Assembly: GCF_019175285.1 (NCBI RefSeq)
Contig: NC_056527.1
Span: 114,366,530-114,430,529, forward strand
From: Sceloporus undulatus
Lineage: Eukaryota; Chordata; Lepidosauria; Squamata; Phrynosomatidae
Length of the DNA stretch: 64,000 nucleotides
Direction: 5' to 3'
Shown here: one piece after another, positions 1-10,625 of the stretch
Numbering within the stretch: position 1 is the first letter of the stretch
Layout of the letters: every line of letters starts with the position of its first letter
Program-made: the position numbers and the translations under genes
The notes under the pieces: generated by a model
Databases searched by the model: none
What the model was told of the DNA's origin: nothing
What the model saw: only the letters and a program-made list of their open reading frames with translations

Positions 1-8
1 GGCCAAAG

Positions 9-3000
9 ATGCTGGGGTCCCTTGGAGTCAAATGGACCTTCCTCCTGGGACTGCTCTTAGGTAAGAGAAAGAGAAACACAATATTTTCCTTGACCCTTCC
101 CTTGTGGTTGTTGTTGTTGTTGTTGTTGTTGTTCTGTGCCTTCATTTCCTCAAGTGAGCCTATCATGTTTGTTTGTTTCTTCCTGGGGCTGAGAGTGTGT
201 GACTCACCCAAGGCCACCTTGGTTCCCAGGGCCAAGCAGGGTTCTGAAGCCTGCTCTCCAGAGTCGTGGTCCAAGGGTCTGACCACTACACCACGCTCCC
301 TGTGAATTGCGGTTGTCCTTCCCAGAGGCTGAGAGAGTGTGACTTGCCCCAAAGTCACCCAGTGGATTTCCATGGATGAGCAGGGATTCGAATCCAGATC
401 TCCAGAGTCGTAGCCCAAGGCTTGAACCACTACACCACCATGCGAGATCTCAAGATTTATTCAGAGTTTTGTTCTTGCTTTTCTCAGAGGCTGAGAGAGT
501 GTGACCTGCCCCAAAGTCACCCAATGGGTTTCCATGGATGAGCAGGGATTCGAACCCTGGTCTCCAGAGTCGTAACCAAAGGCACAAACCACTACACCAC
601 GCTGGCTGCCCTTGTTCTTGAGAGGATGATGTGGGAAGCGGTGGAAATGCCCTGGGGAAACACACCATGTGCAAATGGTGCCAAATTAGGGGTGGGTAGC
701 TGCATCCTATAGGCTCTTGGGATTTGTAGTTCACTGAGGCACTAGAGCAGTGGCTCCCAAACCTTGGCGCTCCAGTTTTTTGGACTTCAGTCCCAGAAAT
801 CTGGCCATCTTGGCTGATGTTCAGGGATTCTGGGAACTAAAGTCCAAAACCCTTGGAGGACCAGAGTTTAGGAACTGATGTACTAGAGCTTCTTGGCTGC
901 AGGTTTGTTATTGTGTGCTTTCAAGCATGACGACCCAAAGGCTACTCTTATGGGGTTTTCTTGGCAAGATTTGTTCACAGGGGGTTTGTCTTTTGCCTTC
1001 CCTTGAGGCTGAGAGAGTGTATCTTGCCCAAGGACACTCATGACCAAGCTGGGATTCAAACCCTGGTTTCCAGGGTTGACCAACACTCAAACCACTTCAC
1101 CCTGGAGGCCAGGGCTTAATTCCAAGCTCCGCCATGCAACCCACTGTCTGACCTTGATCATGTCACACTCTCTCAGCCTCAGCAAAGTCAATGGCAAATC
1201 TCCTCTGAACAAATCTTGTCAATAAAACCCTGTGATAAGGTCGCCTTAGGGTTGCCATAAGTCCAAAATGACTTGAAGGCACACAACAACAATTACAACA
1301 TTGATTTTTCCACCACAATTCAAGATCTAAAATAATCCGCCTTGGCAGCCCCAAGCGATGCCTGCTTTGAACACACAGCTACATAGTTAAGAGTTGACAC
1401 AAGTGTTGTTGTCATTATAAACTTGGGTTGAAACTTCCGGTTGATGGTGTGCCTGACTCATTGTTGGAATCCTGTCTTTACCTACATGGCTGGGTCTTCC
1501 AGATGGTATTGGACTACAACTCCCATTATCCTGCAGGATGGAAGGGATCTTTCTGCTCTTGTACAGATTGAATCTCCTTTGTCTGGAATCCCAGAATCCA
1601 AAATTGTCCAGATGGGCGGCTGAGATAGTGACACCTTTGCTTTCTGATGGTTCAGTGTGCATAAATTTTGTTTCATGCACAAAACATTTACAGATGTTGT
1701 GTATAAACCTACCTTCAGGTTATTTGTATAAGATGTATATGAAACATAAATAAATGTCAGTGTTTAGACTCGGGTCCCATCTTCAACGTCTCTCATTATG
1801 TATCTGAAGAACTCTGAAATCCAAAATGCTTCAGGGCCCAAGTATTTTGGGTAAAAGAGAACATCTATTATCACACACAGACTTCTTATACTGGCCCAGT
1901 CCAGCTGTTGCTCTTTGTATTTGGTAACCTATTGGTTTTTACTATTGATAAAGATTATTTTTAGCTCATTTTCTTTTCCTGTGCATATTTTATAAGAATG
2001 CCATTTCGTGTGTTCTCAGAAAACGGATGCTGGTCTACAAAGATAAACACAATAAAGATCCTGCAGCTCATTCCTTTTTATATAATAAGGCTGTTTGTTG
2101 TCGTTGTGTGGCTTTAAGTCATTTTTAACTTATGGCAAACCTAAGGCAAACCTTGGGAAGTTTTTTCAGAGGGGGTTTGCCATTGCCATCCTCTGAGGCT
2201 GAGAGAATGTGACTTGCCCAAGGCCACCCAGTGGGTTTCCATGGCCGAGCCGGGATTCAAATCCTGGTCTTCAGAGTCCTAGCCCAGACCACTATACTAT
2301 GCTGGCGTGAAGGTATATTTTGAAAGTGAAATTATGAATAACAGTGGCAGCACTTTTGGGTGGAAGAAGTCACCTTTTCCTGTTACTTCAAAAGTATGGT
2401 GGAAGTGTAACATTAATAAATGACTTATTAAAAATCCCTGCTCAGCCATAGAGATCAAGTCACATAACAAATTTATAGACCAAGGCTCTGTCTGCGTGGC
2501 AGAAATAATGCAGTTGTCTGTGGGATCCTTTGCTATATTTCCTCTCTAAATGGCTTTTTGGAACTTCCTGGAATTTGATTTACCGTACTTTCTATTCCAT
2601 AGGTGTCATTGAGCCCATTGAAAGCTACTCTTCATATATGGGTAAGTGAAGAGAGGGCATTGGACTTTGAGGGATCGGGGGGGGGGGAGACAGAGGAGTG
2701 GGCCTCTTTTTCTCCATTTTATTTATTTAGCATGTGACCTTTGAGGAAGGATTTGAAGCAAATAAGAGACCTAGACATATTCTAGAAAGCAGTTCTGAGC
2801 AGCAAGCAAAAGAAGCCTAAAGGTGCATCCGCACTGTAGTAATATTACAGTTTGACACCATTTTAAGTGCTGCATGGAATCCTGAGATCTGCAGTTTCAC
2901 AAGGTCTGTCGCCTTCTCTACCAAAAAGGGCTGGTGTCTTGGGATATATAGTGGCCACTCCACATTCATTGGGGATAGTGGCACAGGATTGCTGTGAAAG

Positions 3001-6000
3001 TTGCAGAAAACGCAAATAAAAAAGGGCTATGTTTTTAAGGTGAGAGAACATCTCTCTAGGAATCTCTAAGTCCTCCAACTCAATCAGAAGTTGACCATAG
3101 AACTACAAATGCCTAGAGAAGTGTTTTCTCTAGCAACTGCTCCAGTGCAACTCTATGGTCAATTTCCATCAGAGTTGCGCCGGAGGACCTAGAGATTCCT
3201 AGAGAGAACAAATCAATCAAACCTTCAAATAATAACACTGGCAAAAGTGGAGGGCTGGCTGCATTATTAAGATGATTCCTCTGCAAGGGAAGCTGCAACA
3301 ATGTGGAAGATCTACTTATGTTACTGACTTTCTCTCTCCCAGCAGGCATCTGCCAAGGCTACCCTGACATCCGGAAAGAACCACAAGGCCTGATCCGTAG
3401 TCCTTCTGTGCAGGAGATGTCATATAGTAGCTGTAGCTGGGTTATTCTGGGCGGGCCTGAGGATGTCATCTATATCAGGTGAGATGAAAACATGTGCACC
3501 TGCTCTACTTTACTACTGGGAGAACGTCACCATTCCCAATCCCAGTGCCTATTTTCCATCATGAGCCAATCAGTACAGTATGTCCTATATCCATGCGTCT
3601 GGTACCCACATCTGGAAAAAAAAGTTTTTTCTAGGCATCTGGAGGTCCTTTGGCACAACTCTTTGGTCAATTTCCACTGGAAATTTAACATTTAGCATTC
3701 ACCATTAACCGTGATTTTCGCTAGCTATAGTAAGCCTGAGAATGTATACCCTGCAGACTTAGTACTGTACTGTTGTGTCATGCCAATTCTCATTGCCCAT
3801 TTTCCCTGCTCCTTTGGGTGCTAATACACCCTGTCTGATCAGGGTCAGCTCTGGTTACTAATTGGATGGGAGACCAATGAATACCAGGCACTGTAGGCTA
3901 GATTTCGGAGGAAGGAATTGGGAAACTACCTTTGAGTATTCTTTGCCTAAGAAAACCCTATGGAATTCATGGGGTCACCATAAGTCGACAAGAGAATTGG
4001 AGACACACACAAACACAAAATGTGGATTTTCTGTCTGAGAGAATCTTGCAAGATATTTGCAGATGGGATTTTCTGGAGATAAAGTTGTCACTTCCCAACC
4101 TCTTCTGCTTCCAAATGCATTCTGGAAAGTTTCTCAGGGAGGATCGCATTGAAACCAAACCCAACACTCATCAATTTCCCCTTTCTCTTCCACAGGTTCC
4201 AGCACTTCTCTCTCTCCTGCAACTCAGAGATGCTGATCGTTCGTTCATCCTTTCAACCTCCATGGAAAATCTGTGGCTCCAAAAATCCCGAGCCCCTCCG
4301 GATAAAAGGAGGCAACGTGACCCTGACCTACAGCTGGAAGTTTCTGACAGGAGATGGGTTTCAGCTGAAGTACCAGAGAGGTACCAATGCGTATTAGAGC
4401 TCACAGATGCATCCATACTGCAGAATTAAAGTGGTTTGACACCACTTGACCTGCCATCCTCCAGAATCCTGGGATTTGTGGCTTGGTGAAGCCCCAAAGC
4501 TCTCTGACAGACCAAGCTAAATACCTCACCAATCTACAAATCCCAGGATTCTGTTGAACAGAGTCATGGCAGTTAAAGTAGTGTCACACTGCATTAATTC
4601 TGTAATGTGGCTAGACCCAAAGACAGAATTAGAGGAAGGGGGAAAGGATACTTCTTTTTCCATCGACTCACCTCTCTAACTAGAAACATCATCTCTATTT
4701 ATAGCCTGTCTATTTTTTTTTTTCCAATTCAGGACTCGAGGCAGTTTGCAGAGGTTAAAACAAATGCCGTTTTAAAATCCAGATCATATGAAAATGAAAT
4801 ATGCAGTTAAACTAACAATAGAATTAAAAACATTTAAAAGTCAGACTGTTAGGAAGAGAACACATTCTGAAATGACCTTTTCCTCACAAGCACTCAGCCA
4901 TCAAAGGCTTGCCAATAAAAGCATATTAGAAAGTGTGTGAGTTTAACCTCTCTAGGACTGCATCCACACTGCAGAAATAATCCAGTTTGAAACCACTTTA
5001 ACTGTCACGGCTCAACACTATGGAATTTTTGGAATTGTAATTTCTTGTAGCACCAGAGCTCTAACTGAGAAGTCTAAATGTCTCACAAAACTACAGTTCC
5101 CAGCATTCCATCACATAGGCCATGGGAGTTAAAGTGGTGTCAAATTGGATTGTTTCTGCAGTGTGGATGCAGCCCAGGAAGGAACCTGGGAGCAGCCACC
5201 AAACAGGCCTCTCCTGTGTCCCCACCAGATGTACCTATGAGGATGGTGGGACAGACATGCTTTTTCAAGGGCCTCTCTACCCTGGTTAGTTTTATTGTAT
5301 GCCAGCTTGCAATCATTAGGTAGAGGGTGGGATGTAAATATTGTAATAGAAAATAAATGATAATTCTTATCTCTCTCTCTGTGGTACAGAATCCAAAACC
5401 TGGCCTGCCTACCCATGCAACCTTACCTTGGACAATTTCTATGGGGTCCTCTTTTCACCAGGCTTTGCATCTGACTCTTACCTGGGGGTTGCCAGTTGCC
5501 AGTGGGCCCTCGACGCTCACGACAGCCGGCCGCTGAGCATCCGCTTCACCCTCCTCGAATTAGACATTGGGGACTCCCTGCGGGTCTATGAAGGGGTACC
5601 TGGGACCACCCTTCACCCCCATTTGCTGCGCAATTTGGACTACACCAGTAACAACAAGGTGGTCACAGTGGATTCGCCTTCCAGCCGTGCCTGGGTCACG
5701 TACCAAGCGGCAGGAACGACCTACCGTGGTTTCAATGCCACCTACCATGTGCGAGGTTTCTGCGTGCCGTGGGATTTCCCCTGTGGCGGAGGAGACGGTG
5801 AAGGGGCGACTTGCTACAGTGCTGCCGAACGCTGTGATGGGACCTGGGACTGCGCTAATGGTGCTGATGAAGAAGGTTGCCGTGGATGCCCGCTGGGACA
5901 GTATGCTTGCGGAGGGCAAGGGATGGGTGGCGCCGTTTGCTATGGACTTGCTGACCGCTGCAATTACCAGACCTTTTGCGCTGATGCTGCAGATGAGCGC

Positions 6001-9000
6001 CACTGCTACAGCTGCCAGCCGGGCAACTTCCGTTGCCACGATGGGCGCTGCATCTATGAGAGCTGGATGTGTGATGGGCAGGCGGACTGCATTGATGCTT
6101 CCGATGAGGCAGATTGCACCTACGTCCTCCCACGCAAAGTCGTGACAGCCGCCGTCATTGGCAGCCTGGTGTGCGGCCTTCTCCTGGTGATAGCACTGGG
6201 GTGTACCTGCCGTCTTTATTCCCTCCGCAACCATGAGTTTGGGTGAGGAGTACTTTTGGGTAGAAGGGGCATATGGAGGGACAGTACATAGGTATTTCAC
6301 TACACAGACAGAACAGGACAGTGTTGGAAATGAGGCATACAGTGGGCCATTGGTATCCACTGGGGTTTGGTTCCAGGAGCCCCTGTGGATACCAGAATCC
6401 ATGGATACTCAAATCCCATGAAATACAGTGGCATAATAAAATGGTGTTTCCTTACTGGAATGTATATATTTTTTAATATTTTCAAGCCATAGATGGTTGA
6501 ATCCGTGGATAAAATAATCCATGGATACGGAGGGCCAATTGTACAAATAGGGAGCAGGGAGCCATTTTGGTGTAATGGTTTAAGTATGTCTTCCCTAGCA
6601 TTACTTCTTTAAAAGAAAATTTGGTACCAGAGGTAGAAATAACAGGGAAAGAATAGGGGTAGGTTTCTACACAACAAAGAAGAGGAATTCAGCATGCTAT
6701 AGCAATTTTTTAAATTCACTGTGCACATGTGAAATGAAATAACCAGTTCTGGTAAGCCTTGCATAGGTCAAGAAAAACATTTAGGCCTTCTGTAGACTTC
6801 TTTCAAAATGCATCAATGGATGGCTTTTTTCTTTCACCCACTTCCCCTTTGAATTTCCAATTTGGAAATGGATCAGCTAGAAGAGAATAATTTCCCAGCT
6901 CATGTTTTATTGCGTTGTTTTCCGCAGGCATGTGGCTGCAACCGAATAGTGAATGTTTTTTTTTTGTTTGTTTTGTTACTGCAGCCCTCCTTGATCATAC
7001 TGTCCATGCCAATGCTGGTAAAAATTTCAGCTAGATAAGGGATAAGGAGGAAAGCACTTTGTAAAAATGAGCTTCTTTGTCAGAGGCCTTGTTAACTGAG
7101 GTATGTGTGTTCTGGAAGGCATAGGATGGGTAAGGACTGTACTTCTCACTGGCTTCCTTTCTCCTTGCAGGGTCTTAACCCCAATGTCCCGCATGGAGGC
7201 CCAGCTGGTACAGCGCCAAGCTCCGCCATCTTACGGGCAGCTCATCGCCCGTGGGGTCATTCCTCCTGTGGATGGCTTCCCTACTGAGCATCCAAATCAG
7301 GTAAGACAGATCGGTTGTGTATGTCTTCCCTCAAAAAGATGTTCCTTGTTGGCTTAGGAAAAGGATTGTCCATCTCTCCATTTCCCTTATGTTCAGCTAT
7401 ACCATTTTCCCCATGGTACTCACTACGACCTTTTAGATTATTCTCAGTGGGGCAAAATTCATCAGATGGTCTCTGGGGTATATCCAGATGTATATAATGT
7501 GGTGTACCAGAGCCAGTGTGGGGTAGTGGTTTGAGCATTGGACTAGGACTCTGGATACCCACTTGGCCATAGAAACCCACTGGGTGATCTTGGGCAAGTC
7601 ACACATTCTCAGCCTCAGAGGAACACAAAGGAAAAACCCCTCTGAACAAATCTTTCCATGAAAATCCCATGATATAGTCGCCATAAATCGGAAACGACTT
7701 GAAGGCATGCAAGAACAACATCTAATATTCGGTCACATGGCTACTATAGGGATGTGGTTAGCTGCTGGTACAACTGGAGATCCAGATAGCTGGATCTGTT
7801 ATAAATATGCCTGCGAAACCACATTCAAAACTCAGCTTGGGTTCGTCCAAAGACAGCAAAGAGCTTAAAGCAGGGGAAGGCATACTGCATCCTATGTAGC
7901 CCCTGGACCCCATTGTTGTGATCTTTGAAGCCTTCCAGCCTCCCTTTAAAAATTTGGTTTGATTTTCAAACTGTTTTTGCTCCCAACTACACAAAAAGCC
8001 AACGAAAGGTATGAAAGCTTGAAAAAATGTCACCCTCCCCATACTACCCCCCTCCAAGACCACTATTTGCCTCAGCAGTTCCTCACAAACTAGTGACCGG
8101 AAGAGATGCAACATTGCCTTGTTGCCATTGGGGGAAAGACTGTAGAGAAAGAGGGGGGGGGGGGGATTTGGATTTCCTGTGGGAGTTCTGGAGAGGAAAA
8201 CGGCCAGCTGCCCCCCCCCCACAGTTGCCCCCACTGTGCCAGTTAAAGGTGCCAGGGGAAGGTCTTGAGGTCAGCAGCTTTGAGGGCAGTTGGCAAGGAG
8301 TTCAAGTGTTGTGTAATGGCATGAACGTGTGTTAATGACTAGCCAGTTCACTCTCATCTTCCTGCGCAGCTGTGACGTAACCGTAACGCACCGCATCTGG
8401 CAGGCGCGCTACAGTTGTGGCGCCCTCGTCACATGCGAGGGTTGCCGGGTGTGTGGGCACTCCACCCACCAGGCAGCCCTCGCACATGACGAGGGAGCCT
8501 CAAACGCCTGTCTATCCAGCGCCTATGACTCTCAAAATGGAGGAAGAGACAGTGAAGGATAATATGGTCAGATGAACCCAAAATCTTGGACACCTAATAT
8601 TATGGGAACAATGTTCCATAGTATGGAACAAAAATTAAAATTTACAAGGCGTAATGATCTCAAGGAGAACTATTATAAAATGTTCTATAAAATGGCATTG
8701 TAACGCCAAGTAAACTTATAGAAATATGAAAAATAACCATTGGAAATAAGGGGACGACAATGGTACCTTCCATCATATGTAGTCATAGTGCATCAAAGCA
8801 AAGAAATTCTGGAGAAATGTTCATATTACAATAACAGAGACGCTGAGGTTCAACGTCTTGTTGATGTCAAAATTCTGTTTATTAAAAATGCTAGATGGAT
8901 TAGACAGACAAATAGAGAAGTATAGAAAAAAATATATCGTAGGTGATTACAGCTGCTAGAATAATTTACAATAGGATATGGAAATATAATGAAGCACCAA

Positions 9001-10168
9001 CAATAGAAGAGTGGCTTTTAAAATGATTTGATATGTCAGAAATGGACAAGCTAACAACTCTCCTTAGTGATAAGACTTTGAAAAGTCATGAAGATCATTG
9101 GAAGTGTGTAAAACCCTTATAGGAAGAGAAATGAGGGAATCTAGTAAAATCTTAAAGAATAGATTTGGTGACTGATCATGATTAGGGTTGGATTTCTTTA
9201 TAGATGGGTTGAGAAATGAGGCTAAAAAAAGCAGTAAGATATATTAATAAAGTTTGAAGCGTTATACAGTTGAAGATTAGTTTAGCAAATGGGACAGAAT
9301 AGGGAGGACAGGAATGTAAATTCAGGGATAGTATAGAAACAGTTTTTATTGGGATGTACAGAAAGATTATGAACAATAAATAAACAATCATTTTCATAGG
9401 AGAAGGAAGTTATTAGATTATGTTGCAGTTGATATATGTATGTAAGTCTCTTTTTTGGTCTATTGTCATTGTTATTGTGTCACTTGTTTTTTTAGTATAA
9501 AACTATATATATATATCTTTATACTAAGAAGGAAGCTCTGGCTGTTAAAACACACTTGTATTTGGTTTAAGTCTCTGCTCATTTCCCCCTCTTCAATCTC
9601 ATTACAGAATTCGATGCTGGGGAACCTGCGATCTCTACTGCACTTGTTGCGTCGTGACCCAACTACGACTTCCCCTGCTGCCGCCAACGGAAGCCGCCAT
9701 TCACATCGGAATCGCTTTCTGCGTCGTGTGGTGAGGCGCATGCGCAGGATGGGATTGCTACCTCAGCCTGCCCCATCTTCCTCTACAACCACCACCACCA
9801 CTTCATCATCACACTCTGTTCCTGAAAACCCATCCGAGCCATTATCTGGAGCTGAAATTTCTGGCCAGCCTGACGAACAAGCCCCACCTCTTCCTCAGAA
9901 GGTCCTGCCTCTCCCTGCTGAACCTGCGCCAGAGCCCCAGGTCCCTCACCCTCCCACACCACGCCTCTCAGGAATGATGCACACCCTCCGGGTTCGTCTC
10001 TTCTCCCCCATGCCCCCATGCTCTGAGGAGGGAAGGGATCCCCTGAGCATACCACCGTCTCCTGTGGATGAGGATGATGTCCTTCTGGTGCCTCTCACTG
10101 AACCGTGGCTCGAGACCATTAACACCACTGCGAACTGGGACGCTGATGATGAACCCCTTTTGACATGA
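9..10168 (+). CDS. LRP10: LRP10, LDL receptor-related protein 10 (seven coding exons)
   Basis: Coding exons read from splice sites and phase: 9-60, 2603-2641, 3346-3478, 4196-4380, 5390-6242, 7171-7300, 9608-10168; total 1953 nt, 650 aa. The start opens a hydrophobic signal peptide (residues about 1-17). CUB1 spans about 33-135 and CUB2 about 146-258. Three LDL-A repeats (about 260-300, 302-342, 344-379) carry the usual Cys and acidic CDG...DE..C pattern. A membrane segment at about 387-409 is followed by a 240-residue cytosolic tail with a PPSY motif, a basic Arg-rich patch and two acidic dileucine DXXLL motifs (DDVLL near 620, DEPLL at the end). In this family such motifs bind GGA adaptors for Golgi-endosome sorting. 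The C-terminus and tail closely match human LRP10 as I recall it. Odd point: the LDL-A repeat that lies between the CUB domains in human is absent. The 5' UTR lies outside the window. Confidence 0.95.
105..132 (+). repeat. (TTG)n microsatellite
   Basis: About nine TTG units in LRP10 intron 1, possibly seeded by the CAACAA tail of a neighbouring SINE. Confidence 0.85.
183..609 (-). repeat. Three successive tRNA-derived SINE heads
   Basis: Reverse-oriented SINE bodies at about 183-302, 321-441 and 483-609. Each has the B-box region (GGATTCGAA) and ends at an ACTACACCAC-type head, and each lacks most of the 3' tail. They lie one after the other in LRP10 intron 1. Confidence 0.7.
748..880. mobile_element. 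Foldback MITE, family A
   Basis: Near-palindromic element: CAAACCTTGGCGCTCCAG at the left and a reverse-complement end at the right. Other copies are at 13672-13802, 15963-16100, 32597-32735 and 57945-58083. I have no family name for it. Confidence 0.65.
908..1292. repeat. Head-to-head pair of tRNA-derived SINEs
   Basis: A reverse copy (908-1102) abuts a forward copy (1105-1292) that ends in the Bov-B-like tail ACTTGAAGGCACACAACAAC. Together they form an imperfect inverted repeat in LRP10 intron 1. Confidence 0.7.
2094..2306 (-). repeat. tRNA-derived SINE, near full length
   Basis: Reverse copy with tail, conserved core (CTCTGAGGCTGAGAGA) and B box, in LRP10 intron 1. Confidence 0.75.
2820..3270. 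mobile_element. MITE fragment next to a small DNA-transposon copy (family C)
   Basis: Positions 2820-2930 carry one end of the family B foldback (CACTGTAGTAATATTACAGT). Positions 2946-3270 carry internal units of a family whose mark is GGTCCTCCAGTGCAACTCTA and CCTAGAGAGAACA, best seen whole at 27161-27525. The end lies about 75 bases before LRP10 exon 3. Confidence 0.5.
3341..3345 (+). promoter_or_regulatory. LRP10: Tandem NAGNAG splice acceptor of LRP10 exon 3
   Basis: The acceptor reads ...CCCAGCAG followed by GCATCTGCC. Using the second AG keeps the frame with Gly-Ile-Cys; using the first AG adds one codon (CAG) without shifting the frame. Tandem acceptors of this kind are often both used. 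The affected position lies just before the first CUB cysteine. Confidence 0.6.
3825..4015 (+). repeat. 5S rRNA-derived SINE
   Basis: The head resembles the internal promoter part of 5S rRNA (GTCTGATCAGGGTCAG, then TTGGATGGGAGACC). The tail has GGGGTCACCATAAGTCGACA, as in Bov-B-mobilised squamate SINEs. It lies in LRP10 intron 3. Confidence 0.75.
4405..4612. mobile_element. Foldback MITE, family B
   Basis: Starts GATGCATCCATACTGCAGAA and ends with the reverse complement of the same unit; the arms carry GTGGTTTGACACCACTT. Sits in LRP10 intron 4. Confidence 0.7.
4959..5176. mobile_element. Foldback MITE, family B, second copy in LRP10 intron 4
   Basis: Ends GCATCCACACTGCAGAAATA and its complement GCAGTGTGGATGC; about 215 bp. 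The two copies occupy much of intron 4, where an inter-CUB LDL-A exon might have been sought. Confidence 0.8.
6340..6545. mobile_element. Tigger/pogo-like non-autonomous element
   Basis: Terminal inverted repeats read GGTATCCACTGGGG... and ...CCATGGATACGGAGGGCCAA, the pattern of Tc1/mariner Tigger-type elements. In LRP10 intron 5. Confidence 0.6.
7505..7722 (+). repeat. tRNA-derived SINE, full length
   Basis: Forward copy with A box (GTAGTGGTTTGAGC), conserved core and tail CGGAAACGACTTGAAGGCA, in LRP10 intron 6. Confidence 0.8.
8344..8560. mobile_element. CpG-rich foldback element
   Basis: Inverted repeat centred near 8459: CCCTCGTCACATGCGAGGG (from 8423) pairs with CCCTCGCACATGACGAGGG (to 8495), with a short loop. 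The surrounding 200 bp is unusually rich in CpG for an intron. Family unknown. Confidence 0.5.
8560..9400 (+). mobile_element. L1-type LINE 3' fragment
   Basis: Decayed reading frames resemble the C-terminal end of L1 ORF2, such as RNDLKENYYKMFY and a later AEM-like stretch. It is followed by AT-rich 3' sequence ending near AATAAATAAACAATC. In LRP10 intron 6. Confidence 0.5.
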
Positions 10169-10407
10169 GAAGCCATCCACACCAGCTGAGCTGGCGTGGC
10201 CCTTCTTTACAACACTGGATGATGCCTTTTAAGAACTTCCCACCAAGCTACAAGTGCACAACAAGAAGAAGAAGAATGGATCTGCTTCCAGTACCAATTC
10301 CCACCATCTTTCTCCAAAAGAGTCCCAATTGCCACGAACGGGAAAAGAAAGAAATAAGATGGAATCCTGTTGGTGACCTAAGTTGATGTAATATCTGGTT
10401 ATGGCAG

Positions 10408-10625
10408 TACAGTTGCCCCTCCAAGTCCATGGATTTGAGATCCACGGACTTGAAAATCCATGGAGGGGCGACCACCATTAACATAAATGGGGCGCCCACC
10501 CATGGTGCACGCCCCACATACATACACCCCATTCAAGCCTATGGGGCTTGAATATGCATGGGTTTTGGAACTCATGGGGGAGTCCGCAACGGATACCCTG
10601 CAAGTTCCAAGGGTCAACTGTATAT
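10408..10625. mobile_element. Tigger-like element in the LRP10 3' UTR
   Basis: TIRs ACAGTTGCCCCTCCAAGTCC and CCAAGGGTCAACTGTAT flank about 200 bp. If the 3' UTR call is right, this element is transcribed in the LRP10 mRNA. Confidence 0.65.

Noticed and set aside
3825-3905. 5S rRNA gene
   Set aside because: Only part of a 5S-like sequence is present and it runs straight into a SINE tail.
4381-5389. Hidden LDL-A exon of LRP10
   Set aside because: No Cys-rich reading frame with CDG...DE spacing was found on the plus strand; two MITEs fill much of the intron.
5560-6402. 280-codon open frame on the minus strand
   Set aside because: It lies antisense to LRP10 exon 5, which has clear CUB and LDL-A domains; the frame is a by-product of GC-rich coding sequence.
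7505-7722. tRNA gene
   Set aside because: A and B boxes are those of a SINE head; no cloverleaf was seen and the tail is SINE-specific.
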